The notes beneath the pieces are model-generated. The model was given only the letters and a program-made list of their open reading frames with translations, was not told where the DNA came from and searched no databases. A DNA stretch of 64,000 bases, from NCBI GenBank assembly GCA_002633005.1, contig NMRA01000677.1:146926-210925 (forward strand), given 5' to 3'. The position numbers were made by a program, and so were the translations under genes. Below, in pieces: positions 37,801 to 45,865 of this stretch (the stretch's first letter is position 1; each line of letters opens with the position of its first letter). The stretch comes from Phoronis australis. Its lineage: Eukaryota; Phoronida; Phoronidae.

Positions 37801-38894
37801 TTAAGCCGTAAACTCATTCACTTGTTCACGTCAGGATGTGTGCTGGGAACTTAGCTTACTTTCTCTTGTAGCAGTCAGCCGAGCTGTATCACGCCATCTG
37901 CGTGGGCCCTTGAAGGTCATTGAACTGAAGATCCGCTTGACATTAAAATATTCATGAGCACTGGGCTTTAAACACACTAAAGTAACGAGCCATAATTTCT
38001 GCTACTATTACTGTTATCTATCAGGTACGCACAGCTCAAAACTCATCACAGAAAGTAGTAAGAGAAAAATGTCACAAAGGAATCGCCGCCTGCGCTCGCA
38101 CAGGTCAACTCAGACCAATGAGATAGAGAACGGAAGTCTACCTGGAACGCCACAGTCCAACAGGAAAGGATCAACTGAGAGCACATCTGGAGGGACGCCG
38201 TCCGATGTTGAATTTTATGAAGAACAAGCCACGCTATACGAACGCTTGTTGGAAGCAGAGGAGGTAAACAATATTTATCTGCAGATTATCTTCCTCTCCA
38301 TCTCGTAAAATTAAAATTTGGTTTGGGTTTACAATAGCTAGTCTCAATTCTAAACATTTGTGATTTTCAAAAAAAAATAATTTTGACAGAATGTTTCCGT
38401 TATAAGTCTCTCAGAAATTATTTTTTTGGTTTTTTGATATATGACTTGTTCTATTTAAAGCAAGTACTTTTTCTTATGATATAAATATAAATTTGCATTG
38501 TCTTGAGTGTTTGTGACTGTGTAAAGCCAATTTGCCTCCCTGCCAATTAGTCTCCATTTTGTGCCATCTCATATTCACTACTGTCTCAGCAACAAATTGG
38601 TCACCGCATGTGCCCCTGAACTGGTAACCCCTTGGCATGAAATATTAATAAAAATTTCTTGAGAATTAATCGCATAAAGATAATTCAATGCTTTTATGTG
38701 TTTTCATTTAAATTTTATTCTAGGCAAGAGACAGAGCCATCCGTGAAGCCAATGAACTGAAAACAGAGGTGAAAGTAATGAATGAACAAATCTCAACACT
38801 GAAGGGGCACGTGCGTCTCATTCGGCAGCACACAATATCATTTATACTGGACCAGATGGACACACTGCATATACAGAGGGACACAGAAGTGTGA
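14146..38894 (+). CDS. RASGRP3: Ras guanyl-releasing protein (RASGRP3/1-like), complete
   Basis: Sixteen coding exons (listed separately) join in frame to 743 residues, close to vertebrate RASGRP1 and RASGRP3. Order: REM/RasGEF-N about 30-140; CDC25 RasGEF about 170-410; two canonical EF-hand loops, 473-484 ([12 protein letters not shown]) and 502-513 ([12 protein letters not shown]); a C1 zinc finger 532-581 with complete HX12CX2CX13CX2CX4HX2CX7C spacing; a basic Ser/Thr-rich linker; and a coiled coil about 665-743. The C1 keeps the Pro, Gly and Gln needed for diacylglycerol binding (KPTYC, WGLIKQG). By family knowledge it loads GTP onto Ras/Rap at membranes in response to diacylglycerol and calcium. 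LLMHRW and IPSYDWMR resemble RASGRP3 most. Start ATG 14146 follows a splice acceptor; the frame stays open upstream, so the start is uncertain. A possible ATTAAA poly(A) signal lies at 39055. Confidence 0.93.
14800..15221 (-). mobile_element. Penelope-like element fragment with GIY-YIG end
   Basis: The minus strand from 15221 to the stop at 15000-15002 encodes 73 residues resembling the GIY-YIG endonuclease of Penelope-like retroelements: [16 protein letters not shown], then [18 protein letters not shown] and [13 protein letters not shown]. The YIG tyrosine is changed to Asp, and the reverse transcriptase part is missing or shifted out of frame beyond 15225, so this is a dead copy. Downstream, to about 14800, a minus-strand segment with TCTGAGGATGGTG and CCGAAACATGTCAAGC resembles non-coding ends common in such elements. 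Confidence 0.65.
16086..16725 (-). mobile_element. tRNA-like-bearing repeat, copy 1 (inverted partner)
   Basis: This copy shares roughly 75-80% identity by eye, in opposite orientation, with 19037-19800. From low to high coordinates it has a perfect 20-bp palindrome (TTATTCAACGCGTTGAATAA), the tRNA-like module on the minus strand (about 16143-16215), a long AT-rich body, and part of a hairpin with ATTTTG-AAAATCC and GGGCTCTAGA. The tRNA module is more decayed than in copy 2. Confidence 0.6.
16785..17035 (+). repeat. Two imperfect ~100-bp direct repeats
   Basis: The segments at about 16785-16875 and 16930-17035 share CCTTGTTTTTGT, GGCAGT-C-AGTTCAAGTAC and TTTTGAAAGAT in order. This is an old tandem duplication inside the first large RASGRP intron; no coding signal. 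Confidence 0.45.
19037..19800 (+). mobile_element. tRNA-like-bearing repeat, copy 2
   Basis: The left end is a 135-bp imperfect inverted repeat (19037-19171, TAGATTATTACATG to CATGTAATAATCTA, with paired CTCTAG and AAAATCCA blocks). The body follows. A tRNA-like module lies at about 19690-19760: acceptor-like GCTGAG pairs with CTCGGT and the B box GGTTCGAAACC is exact; the A box is weak. Just after it lies the palindrome AGTTATTTCACTAGTGAGATAACT apart from one mismatch pair. There is no coding capacity. The module sits inside the element, not at its edge, so a plain SINE does not fit well. Confidence 0.6.
20084..20108 (+). repeat. (TG)n microsatellite
   Basis: An interrupted TG run of about 25 bases in a RASGRP intron. 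Confidence 0.8.
21290..21395 (+). CDS. RASGRP3: RASGRP coding exon 2 (REM domain)
   Basis: Acceptor TTTTCAG, donor GTATCC (phase 2). It encodes [22 protein letters not shown] and [11 protein letters not shown], aligning with the RASGRP3 REM segment. A stronger donor (GTAAGT) lies downstream at 21460, but reading through to it adds residues unlike the family. Confidence 0.85.
21466..21583 (+). repeat. Dispersed ~105-bp repeat, copy 2
   Basis: It starts just after exon 2 of RASGRP. Shares TTGGGAC, TTCTAAAATTTGG, GACCTCGAGCAAAATAATTA and GGTCCCAA with the other copies. TTGGGAC and GTCCCAA are short inverted ends, so it may be a tiny MITE. Confidence 0.6.
21622..21635 (-). promoter_or_regulatory. 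Second candidate CTCF site
   Basis: The minus strand reads TCACCAGAGGGCAC, 13 of 14 positions of the CTCF core and in the same orientation as the site at 14066. It lies in the intron after RASGRP exon 2. Confidence 0.3.
21961..22080 (+). repeat. 14-bp minisatellite, 8 copies
   Basis: Eight uninterrupted copies of GGCCCCTCCATCAT (21961-22072) plus a partial unit. Each junction forms CCATCATGG, which is self-complementary about its centre, so single strands can fold into repeated small hairpins. The unit length is not a multiple of three, and the frame through it is not a gene. Confidence 0.95.
25328..25441 (+). CDS. RASGRP3: RASGRP coding exon 3 (REM domain)
   Basis: Acceptor AATCAG, donor GTCAGT. 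Only this acceptor fits the phase: the single leading base completes Leu, and the frame then runs to KVCHALR, which continues as [10 protein letters not shown] in the next exon. The exon carries a Cys/His-rich insert ([17 protein letters not shown]) longer than in vertebrates. Confidence 0.8.
27469..27600 (+). CDS. RASGRP3: RASGRP coding exon 4
   Basis: Acceptor TTGACAG, donor GTAAGT. It encodes [17 protein letters not shown] and LKDLVDIS, the junction of REM and RasGEF domains, very close to RASGRP3 YWILKFPAEF. Confidence 0.92.
28966..29119 (+). CDS. RASGRP3: RASGRP coding exon 5 (RasGEF)
   Basis: Acceptor TTGTAG, donor GTACGT (phase 0). It encodes [32 protein letters not shown], the opening helices of the CDC25 domain. 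Confidence 0.95.
29950..30123 (+). CDS. RASGRP3: RASGRP coding exon 6 (RasGEF)
   Basis: The acceptor is TATTTAG before 29950, not the nearby TTACAG, because only this gives the family sequence [11 protein letters not shown] in phase. It encodes [20 protein letters not shown] and [17 protein letters not shown]. Donor GTAAGT. Confidence 0.93.
30830..30946 (+). CDS. RASGRP3: RASGRP coding exon 7 (RasGEF)
   Basis: Acceptor CTTTTAG, donor GTATGA, phase 0 both sides. It encodes [20 protein letters not shown] and the following Ser/Arg-rich helix, the signature core of the exchange domain. Confidence 0.96.
31119..31235 (+). repeat. Dispersed ~105-bp repeat, copy 3
   Basis: Matches copy 2 end to end (GTTGATCGTAATTCTTGAAT, TTTGGGACGGCCAAT, GAGCAAAATAATTAATTTTT), in a RASGRP intron 125 bases before exon 8. 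Confidence 0.6.
31360..31457 (+). CDS. RASGRP3: RASGRP coding exon 8 (RasGEF)
   Basis: Acceptor TTTTCAG, donor GTGAGT (phase 2). It encodes [20 protein letters not shown] and FRIPIL, matching the vertebrate MTELLSS-NY-NYR-A segment. Confidence 0.95.
31653..31830 (+). CDS. RASGRP3: RASGRP coding exon 9 (RasGEF end)
   Basis: Acceptor TTTTCAG, donor GTGAGT. It encodes [26 protein letters not shown] and [10 protein letters not shown], the conserved helical hairpin and last helix of the CDC25 domain. Confidence 0.96.
32193..32273 (+). CDS. RASGRP3: RASGRP coding exon 10
   Basis: Acceptor CTCCAG, donor GTAAGT, exactly 27 codons. It encodes [20 protein letters not shown], almost invariant in RASGRPs. 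Confidence 0.95.
32835..32936 (+). CDS. RASGRP3: RASGRP coding exon 11
   Basis: Acceptor ATTACAG, donor GTAAGA. It encodes [19 protein letters not shown] and NKHVHDMVE, the linker and helix leading into the EF-hands. Confidence 0.95.
33103..33296 (+). repeat. Tandem duplication, 97-bp period, 2 copies
   Basis: GGTGATACCTTTAGTTCTTG followed by CACTTCCAGTTACCG-ATAGTTAAG occurs at 33104 and again at 33201 with about 85-90% identity, in the RASGRP intron before the EF-hand exon. Confidence 0.85.
33510..33600 (+). pseudogene. Decayed duplicate of the EF-hand exon acceptor
   Basis: This segment repeats, 132 bases upstream, the branch/polypyrimidine region, the CTATAG acceptor and the start of the EF-hand exon at 33691. 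After the AG at 33558 it reads [13 protein letters not shown] in the phase left by exon 11, then meets a TAG at about 33614. The calcium loop is broken (DLSKDR for DHDRDG). It is a tandem duplicate of an intron-exon junction, now non-coding, unless it serves as a cryptic acceptor. Confidence 0.65.
33691..33806 (+). CDS. RASGRP3: RASGRP coding exon 12 (EF-hands)
   Basis: Acceptor CTATAG, donor GTAAGT (phase 2). It encodes [20 protein letters not shown] with all calcium ligands of EF-hand 1, and the start of EF-hand 2 (CVLDADQ). Confidence 0.95.
34779..34804 (+). repeat. (TG)13 microsatellite
   Basis: A perfect TG run of 26 bases, 90 bases before exon 13 of RASGRP. Confidence 0.95.
34895..35070 (+). 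CDS. RASGRP3: RASGRP coding exon 13 (EF-hand 2, C1)
   Basis: Acceptor CTCACAG, donor GTGAGA (phase 1). It completes EF-hand 2 (DGLISKAE) and encodes the first half of the C1 finger: [17 protein letters not shown], then [10 protein letters not shown]. Confidence 0.96.
36484..36805 (+). repeat. Tandem duplication, ~167-bp period, 2 copies
   Basis: GTATATGTTTTTGTCAACA, CTACCTTCAGT, AAAACATTAAAA and TTTCAAATGTTTCTTAT recur in the same order starting at about 36484 and 36651. It lies in the intron between the two halves of the C1 finger; the copies have diverged by substitutions and small indels. Confidence 0.75.
37049..37180 (+). CDS. RASGRP3: RASGRP coding exon 14 (C1 end)
   Basis: Acceptor CTTGCAG, donor GTGAGT (phase 1). 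It encodes [18 protein letters not shown], the last C1 zinc ligands, followed by a Gly/Ser/Pro-rich linker. Confidence 0.95.
38025..38263 (+). CDS. RASGRP3: RASGRP coding exon 15 (basic linker)
   Basis: Acceptor CTATCAG, donor GTAAAC. It encodes a basic stretch ([16 protein letters not shown]), then STQTN (TQT at residues 636-638, a dynein light-chain motif), a Ser/Thr/Gly-rich piece, and the start of the coiled coil ([10 protein letters not shown]). Confidence 0.9.
38724..38894 (+). CDS. RASGRP3: RASGRP coding exon 16 (coiled coil, stop)
   Basis: Acceptor TTCTAG. It encodes a heptad-rich helix ([19 protein letters not shown]) ending [13 protein letters not shown], similar to the vertebrate NHVLAQME end, with TGA at 38892-38894. 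Confidence 0.93.
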   Translation, partial: ARDRAIREANELKTEVKVMNEQISTLKGHVRLIRQHTISFILDQMDTLHIQRDTEV

Positions 38895-40813
38895 TTTTGT
38901 GGCAGTGTTGATGTATTTTATGTGTATCTGTGGTCAAAAATTGTAACGGGAACTGTTCATCTAGTTGATCAGCAACGTTCAAGGCAAAGAATTTCTGCGA
39001 CTGAAGAATCAATGTGGTCTGACCACTGAACAGAAATACCTGCATGGAATTTTGATTAAAGACCCATACAATGCCAAATGGGTCATACTGAAAGCAAACA
39101 ACAAGAAATCAAGTTTGAGGTAACGAACAATGTAGTATAAGCAATCAGTGTACTCCTCTCGGTCCGTAGTGTATCTTGTGTAAAATTATAAGCACAAATG
39201 TAAACCTTAAAAAGGTTCCACCCAAACCGCCACCAAAGCAAATTTTTTTAAGATGACACTGTATATGGCTTTGAGAAGTTTAAGGCAGTTATGTCTTATT
39301 TAATGAACATGTAAATTAACATTGTTTACACGCTACTCTGGATGTTCTGAGCTCAGTAGTACCAGCTGCATAAATTATGTTGATTAGTACAAGAATGAAT
39401 ATTAGTGTAACTCAACATCTAAATTTAAAAGTTTACGCATTTATTGTAATTTTCCGAGTCAGTGAATTTTGTAACATGTGAAGTGAAATTTGTGTTTTCA
39501 TCATTTCTGCTCCGGATTATGATTTTGAGACATGGTTCACATGTAGTTACTGGATATGGTGTTGTAGAATTAACATATAATTTACATATTCATCTCGTAA
39601 TAAGAGACAGCTGCTTTAAAACCAAAATACTCGTGCCAATTGTTGCAGCTGTGAACAACGTTACTGAAATACAGTGTCACGTAGAGAACTACAGTCTCAA
39701 GGTTGATCATGGTTATGACACTCCGAATGCAGTGAAGGAAATTCACTTCATTGAAGTTTGAGAGTTCAGACGTATGAAAGACGTTGATGATAGTGGATAG
39801 TTAGATATTTGACAAACCAGTTTCAACAAAATTGGTACTATTTTTATATTATTTTTGTGATTGAACTTCAAACGACAATATATCAACCACTACCTGGCAT
39901 TTCTCAACCAGGAACTATGAATGTCGGTTAGGATTACAATAGGCACTTTTATGAAAGGCTTCTTTTGTTAGGGGATTAGGGAAAAGAGATGGGTGATAGT
40001 GATAACCGCTCCATTTCTCCTTCCCTGTTTGTGGCAACATTGTTTCTCAACTAATTTAGACACCGGGGACTAAATCCATCATTGAAAATTGCAAGTTGGT
40101 TAACTACAACAGAACATTTTGGGCTTGGAGAGGGTAGCAAGTCCACATTGTGGCTTAGAATTTTGCGGAGGAATGTAAATCTTGGGTGTCATTCACACAC
40201 AATAGGTCTTTTGGAATTGACATTATTACAAGGTCTGTGAAAGCGGGTCTTTGTCAGCCCCGCTTTTAGTCATACAACTCCCAGTTGGACTATGTAACTA
40301 AACATAGCTTAACAAAGGGTTTATAGTCCTTGTAGTTAATTGTTTTATTACCCCTTTGGATTCTGAATAGTGGAGCCCAGAACTGCAACTGTTGTTCCTG
40401 CATTGAAATCTCCCTACCTCTATTGTATAACCTTCCTGAACAAAACAATGGGACGACTTGACTCTTGTACACCAGTGCTTATCAGGGTAATCTTAACACC
40501 CCCCTTCCCCCAAAGAATGCTGTGAACTTGGAATGGAGGAGTGCCGTGACATAGACAATTTTCTACTGGTAGTGATCAAGCCATGGTCCAATTTGGTGTC
40601 ACTTAGAAAATAGAAAGTATGTTGGTAGTTACTTGCAGTTTGGAAATAGCATATACTGTAAATGTCCTCTTTGATGTTCGTAAGTTAGTGAGGGTGTTAT
40701 TTATTTCTTGTTTATTATTTATTTATTTATTTTATTTATTTCATTAATTTATTGTAACGTTTGCATTCCGTTTTATCTGTAAGTTATTAGTCTCCGTGTT
40801 GTAAACATAATCG

Positions 40814-42063
40814 GCCAATTTCATAAAGGTGGTTTATAGTGAAACCTGGTTTAAATTGGACTTAGACCAGGTTTAAAAGTAATCATATTCTGCATTTCAT
40901 AAAGGTGGTTTAACTTTTAGACCAGTGGTCTAGTAAAACCTGGTTTAACTCCAGTTTAGACCTGGTCTAAGCCAGTTTTCATTTCACCAACAAAGTCAAT
41001 ATTCCTTTGACCTGTATTAAGATCTTAAACCTGGTTAAACTTCAGGCCTGGTCAGACCCAGGTTTAACACTGTTAAAGATGGCAGACTTGCCTGATAACT
41101 GTTTGCTCAACTACGCATCTGAAAGACGCTGCAGTGTGCATCACCAATGCAATTTTAGAGCAAGAATGAACTATTTTCAATTTTCAGTTGTTACGTATTG
41201 CATGGTGTCCTTCGGATTCCCCAGAATACGACTGATGGAGCAGGCCGTCATCGTCATAAACGTTGGGAGCGGGGCTGTGACGGAATCATCTCGGATTCTT
41301 CTGACTGACTTCCACCTCATTTGGTCCCAGTAGCAGAGTTATGAGGGACGAGGCAGGGGTCCTGTCCCCCATTGGTTGCCGAAAAACAAAAAATTGTAAA
41401 AATAACACGCAAATAAATTTATTATGTTGCTGCTAGTGATGGTTGTGTACTTCAGTGTATGCTCGTGTGTTGGACACAGATATCGCAAAGTGAAAAATGT
41501 TGGTCCCTTCATGTTATCCTAGATCCACCTCTGGGTCCCTTGCCATTTTTCTTTTACTTTTTTCACCGACGAAACTGCCTTTCTGGCCTTCATGCATTTC
41601 TCCGATTGCGAGCACTGTGCAGCCCATCTGAACCAAAATCTCTGCAAGTCAGCTGCTTAAGGTTACTTGATTTGGTGTCAATTTTCTTGTTCTATTTATA
41701 TAACATTGACTTTTTATGCAATCAGTTTTGTGAGGAAACTTTTTTCTCAAGAGAAAAAATTTGGACGTTTTGCGACTTATTTTATTGGTAACAGACTCCT
41801 GAAAATCTCTACACTGATTCCACAACTGTATGCCATTTATCACCCACATAATCAAGATTCCATGTAGCACTTCAATAGTTTCTTTAAATGTATATTTTAA
41901 ACCTGGTTTTATTAAACCCACTCCCTGGTCTAAGGAAACCAGGCTTTCAGACTTTTAAACCACATTGGTGAAATGCAAATTAGATCTAAAATTAGACCAT
42001 GTTTTGGGAGCCCAGGTTTAAGTGTTAAACCTGGTTTTGTTAAACCACCTTTGTGAAATCGGC
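40814..42063. mobile_element. TIR DNA transposon, ~1.25 kb, with nested repeats
   Basis: The left end (GCCAATTTCATAAAGGTGGTTTA) and the reverse complement of the right end (GCCGATTTCACAAAGGTGGTTTA) are terminal inverted repeats. Many copies of AAACCTGGTTTAA-like words in both orientations make long subterminal repeats, about 250 bp left and 170 bp right. The TTTCAYAAAGG ends recall PIF/Harbinger-related elements, an inference only. The middle has frames up to about 110 codons but no DDE motif I recognise, so it is non-autonomous or decayed. Confidence 0.65.
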
Positions 42064-42454
42064 TGAATGTGTCAAGTGAAAACAGCTGGTTGTCGCTGTA
42101 TGATCGACAGTATTACTGTGTGAATTTGCTGGAGCATTCCATGCCAAGGGTTTTTAATTTTTGAAAAACATTCTGTTTCTGTATGGAGGAAATGTTTTGT
42201 AAGTTATCTCCAGTTGTTGGGATTCATACTAACCTGATCTGATGTGTTTTCTGCATGTCTTGGGTGCTTTTTGCGTGACTTTTAGTCTTTGAAGACACTG
42301 GTTGTGAAGACATAATGTTTAGCTTTAAGGAAAGTAAGAGAGATAAGAGAGATGAGGTAACATAGTCTAGAGACTTTTTTCATTGCGGTCCTCTATAGCA
42401 AAGCGATAATGATTGTGGTTTTCACTATCTTTAAAGCGACTACATACCGGCCTT

Positions 42455-42720
42455 ACATCGTGAAAACCAACTTTTAATTCACCGTTTTTCTTCATTTATT
42501 TAGCACACAATATGGCCGACAAGTGAAATTCTATTTTATCAAGCTTCTCCTTCAAAATAAAGATAAAGATAAAATGAAGAAAGATTGGTCTATTGATGAC
42601 TTGGTTTATACTGTTTAGATGTCATTAAACAGCATTTGGTAAAGTTTACCTTATTTGTAGCCAGGTAACTGGCCTTTGAAGAAAGAAAAAAATGACAATT
42701 ATTTTTGTGCAAAATAATTA
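42455..42720 (+). repeat. Dispersed AT-rich repeat
   Basis: Contains AATATGGCCGACAAGTGAAA, TTCTATTTTATCAA and TAACTGGCCTTTGAA followed by AAAAATGACAAT. Related blocks occur at about 28.0-28.13, 32.51-32.6, 48.74-48.9 (reverse) and 62.2-62.35 kb (reverse). Confidence 0.5.
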
Positions 42721-44697
42721 GTGGGGAATCGCCGCACACTACTTGCTATTATGAAATTGGTCTCAAAATTTTCCTTATACAAACAGGTGATTTCAGGGCT
42801 CCAAATGAACTGAATGTTTGTTAGTTCTTGAGATATGAGGCTCGATAGTTGGTTTGTCGCAACATGTCGTTTTATGCACGGAACATGGTCTCAAAAAATA
42901 ACAAACTGTCAGCTGTGCCCTAAATTAAACTGTACACTTCTCAAATGGAACTTGCAGATTTATAGCCACAATTTGATCATGGCAGACTTATAATAAAAAA
43001 TTGTTACCAGGAATTAGTATTCAAACTTTAAATTGTTTGCATTTTTTTACTTTTATGAGAAGGGTGCTCAAAATCAGAAATGAAAACATTTAGCTTCGTT
43101 TACTGGACTAGATTGACAAGTGGTTGAGGATTTCTGGGTATTTATTGCGTATAATCTTAAAAGGTTGTAATGTAACTATTGTATATTTGTGTGACCAGAA
43201 ACTGTTGAGCAGTTGGCAAAGTGTGCTTATTACACCTTGTGTAGTTTCATGGCAGAAGAACTGTAAAATATTGTGATTTATTTCAGAGATCATTTGCTAA
43301 GTTTTCAAGAAATTGTTAGATTTGGGGATGGTTCCATAATCAAAGTTGAAAATTGCTGTCAAGTGCATACCATTTTCTCTTCTGGCAAAAAGATTTATCT
43401 GTCTATTGTTTATTTGACAAATTAAACTATGTTATGAATAACAAACAATGTAAAGGCTCATTTCTACACAAGTTTCTAACGAAATGTAATCCACTTATGT
43501 TGAGAAAATTGACAAGGAATGAAAAAATCAAGGTATGATGCTCAAGACAGAAAAGTTTTGCCCTTTGTGTAAATTTGGTACTAGAAACTGCGTAGCATTC
43601 CAAAGACCAAGTTTCTTGCAAGAAAGCAAAACCATGCAAAATCACACTTACTAGTGAATTCTATACTTATTTCTAGTGATTTGTGTATATTATTTTTCGT
43701 TCCCAGTTTGGTAATAATTATATTTTTCAATCTTGTAGTGCATTTCCAATTCGTTTTTGAAAAAAAGTTGAAGATTTCACTAAAAACTTCACTTTTGCCA
43801 AAATTACTGTTTGGGTAATCAGCAAGAGATCAATGTTTCTCATGTTAAGACATAGTTATTCATTTTGTTCCAAAAGATGCTTACAATGACAAAGCCATAA
43901 AGGATGTCCATATTAAATTCATCTTCTAACAGTGATGGGTTGGATAAAAACTGGCAAGCTTGACAAGGTAAAATGAAGCATTACAGAAAACTCTTTCACA
44001 TTGCATGAAGACTATACATCCAGAGAGAATACAAAAGGAACTCGTATAATTATTTTTCCGAGTGTGGTTTATTTAAATCATTAGGAGTTACTGCCTGTCA
44101 TGTGGAGCACGTGTCAGAAGGCAGATTTTATTTTAACAAGAATCGCAGTGCTGGGAATCAATCAACCTCTTTTTTTCACATGTTCCATAAAGGTAAATAG
44201 CATCCACCAACGTACTTTCATCTCGACAATTAGACAGTCGTAATTATAATTATTATAAATCGGAATAATAAATTATCACACATGCACCAACAAAAATTGA
44301 ACAAAAAGTCAATAAAACGATTCTCAATCATCAACAATTTTTATGATATCCCTGAAAATGATGTTGCACAAATCATGCAGACCTATTTCAACAACACATT
44401 TATCATTAGTGAACACGCCAATCTCACAAAAATTCGCAGTTTTTAAAAGTAGGACAGTTATAATTTTGGCTTAAAAAGGAGTATGCAAAAAAATTCAATA
44501 TTTTGCAGCAATTTTTCTTCTTTTACGCTATCTCTTTCTGGCTGTAGCATTGCAACAAAGGTAGTGTTAAAATGTTTGTCAATCATGTTGACGTTTTCTT
44601 TGTTATCTCCTTTTCTACACTAAAGAATTGTGTTTCAAAATTTTATCAGTGACACATATTATGCAAATTTTAATATGGGTCACATAGTACATCTCTA

Positions 44698-45865
44698 TCA
44701 GCTCTTCTTTAAGAACCTGTCGATGGTTGCCACCGGGGATGTCAACTTTGACCTTTTACCTCTCCCCTTGCCTGGCCTGTCCTCCGATTTTCGCTTCGCC
44801 TGCATTCCATTCGGCCTTTGTGCGTTCTGTTCGCTGGTCAAGAACTGGTCCTGCAACTCCAATGCCAGATGATAGTCCAGATGCTCTGGTAAAGACCAGG
44901 GCGACACCAATTTGGAACACTTCTCACAAGTCACTAAGTCCTCTTGTTCACACCCGAGATCGTTACCATGCTGACGTACAACCAGCTCTTCTATGTCACT
45001 TTTGACTATACCGTCTTGGTGTATCGGTAAACTGTGATCAGAATATGAACTACAACCTTTGTCTAAATTTCCAAAACTGCCATCAGTACCAATGGAGTGA
45101 CTACCGGAAGATGTGACCACTTGAGTACCACTAGTGCTATTTCTCTCGGATTGGTTTCCCAAAAGCTTATCTTCATGCACTTCATTCTGAGTTACACATG
45201 CTTCAACCACTGAAGATTTAACAGACATAACACCAGTTCCATCAGTGGCGTGCAGGTCTTTATGATTGATCAAATTACCACTCTTCAACTCACCAGATTG
45301 CCTGGTGACAGAATCCCTTCTCTTTAAGAAACGTTGAATGCCTACATCAGCACTTTGAACTTTCTTATTTGGGCTGGAGCGACTGCTACCTGATGCTTTA
45401 GTCCCTGTGGTAACTAACGACAATGGTATTTTGACGTCAAGCTCCTTTCCCACTATAGAGACAGCAGCTTGCTTATCACGATTCGCAAAGAACCCAGTTC
45501 CGGTAGCTTTAGAATCAACATCCCCATGACTAACCTTTCGCTGGACTCGCGGCTCAATTGTCACATCTTCCCAAGCACTACCACCAGGAACATTAGCTTC
45601 AGTGTCCTGATTTCTAATTGGTTCAAATGAGCTACTACCGTCAGAGGTAGTGGGCTTGAAAAACGTGTCAATACTCCTTCGAGATTTTGCCAGCTTGGAT
45701 CGCGACAGCTGAGTTTGAGACTCAAATTGATCGAATAAGTCGGTTACAGTTTCGTCCGAGTTTTTGGCGGAAGCAGTGAAGTACTTATTGATACTTGAGT
45801 TCTGAGAGGCAACGTCATCGACAAACTTCCCGCAAGACAAGCTCAGGTTTATCACTCCAGGAGTC
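44698..45865 (-). CDS. POLH: POLH coding exon 10 (UBZ and PIP tail)
   Basis: Acceptor TTTCTAG, stop at the low end. This one 1168-base exon holds the end of the little finger (INLSLSCGKF), a long disordered Ser/Thr-rich tail, PIP-like boxes at residues 444-452 (SSINKYF), 487-494 (SIDTFFKP) and 597-604 (GIQRFLK), the UBZ finger (CEKC, LPEHLDYH), a Lys/Arg-rich stretch and the terminal IDRFLKKS. Confidence 0.96.

Larger units (their letters stand above)
38895..44697. other. Tail-to-tail spacer between RASGRP and POLH
   Basis: This holds the 3' untranslated regions of both genes, a TTTA-rich run near 40711-40742, the inverted-repeat transposon at 40.8-42.1 kb and a member of a dispersed AT-rich repeat family at 42.45-42.72 kb. 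Candidate poly(A) signals are ATTAAA at 39055 for RASGRP and AATAAA on the minus strand at 44127-44132 for POLH. No further gene was seen. Confidence 0.55.

Noticed and set aside
44727-45005. Plus-strand frame opposite the POLH last exon
   Set aside because: Antisense of the UBZ/PIP coding region; no motif of its own.
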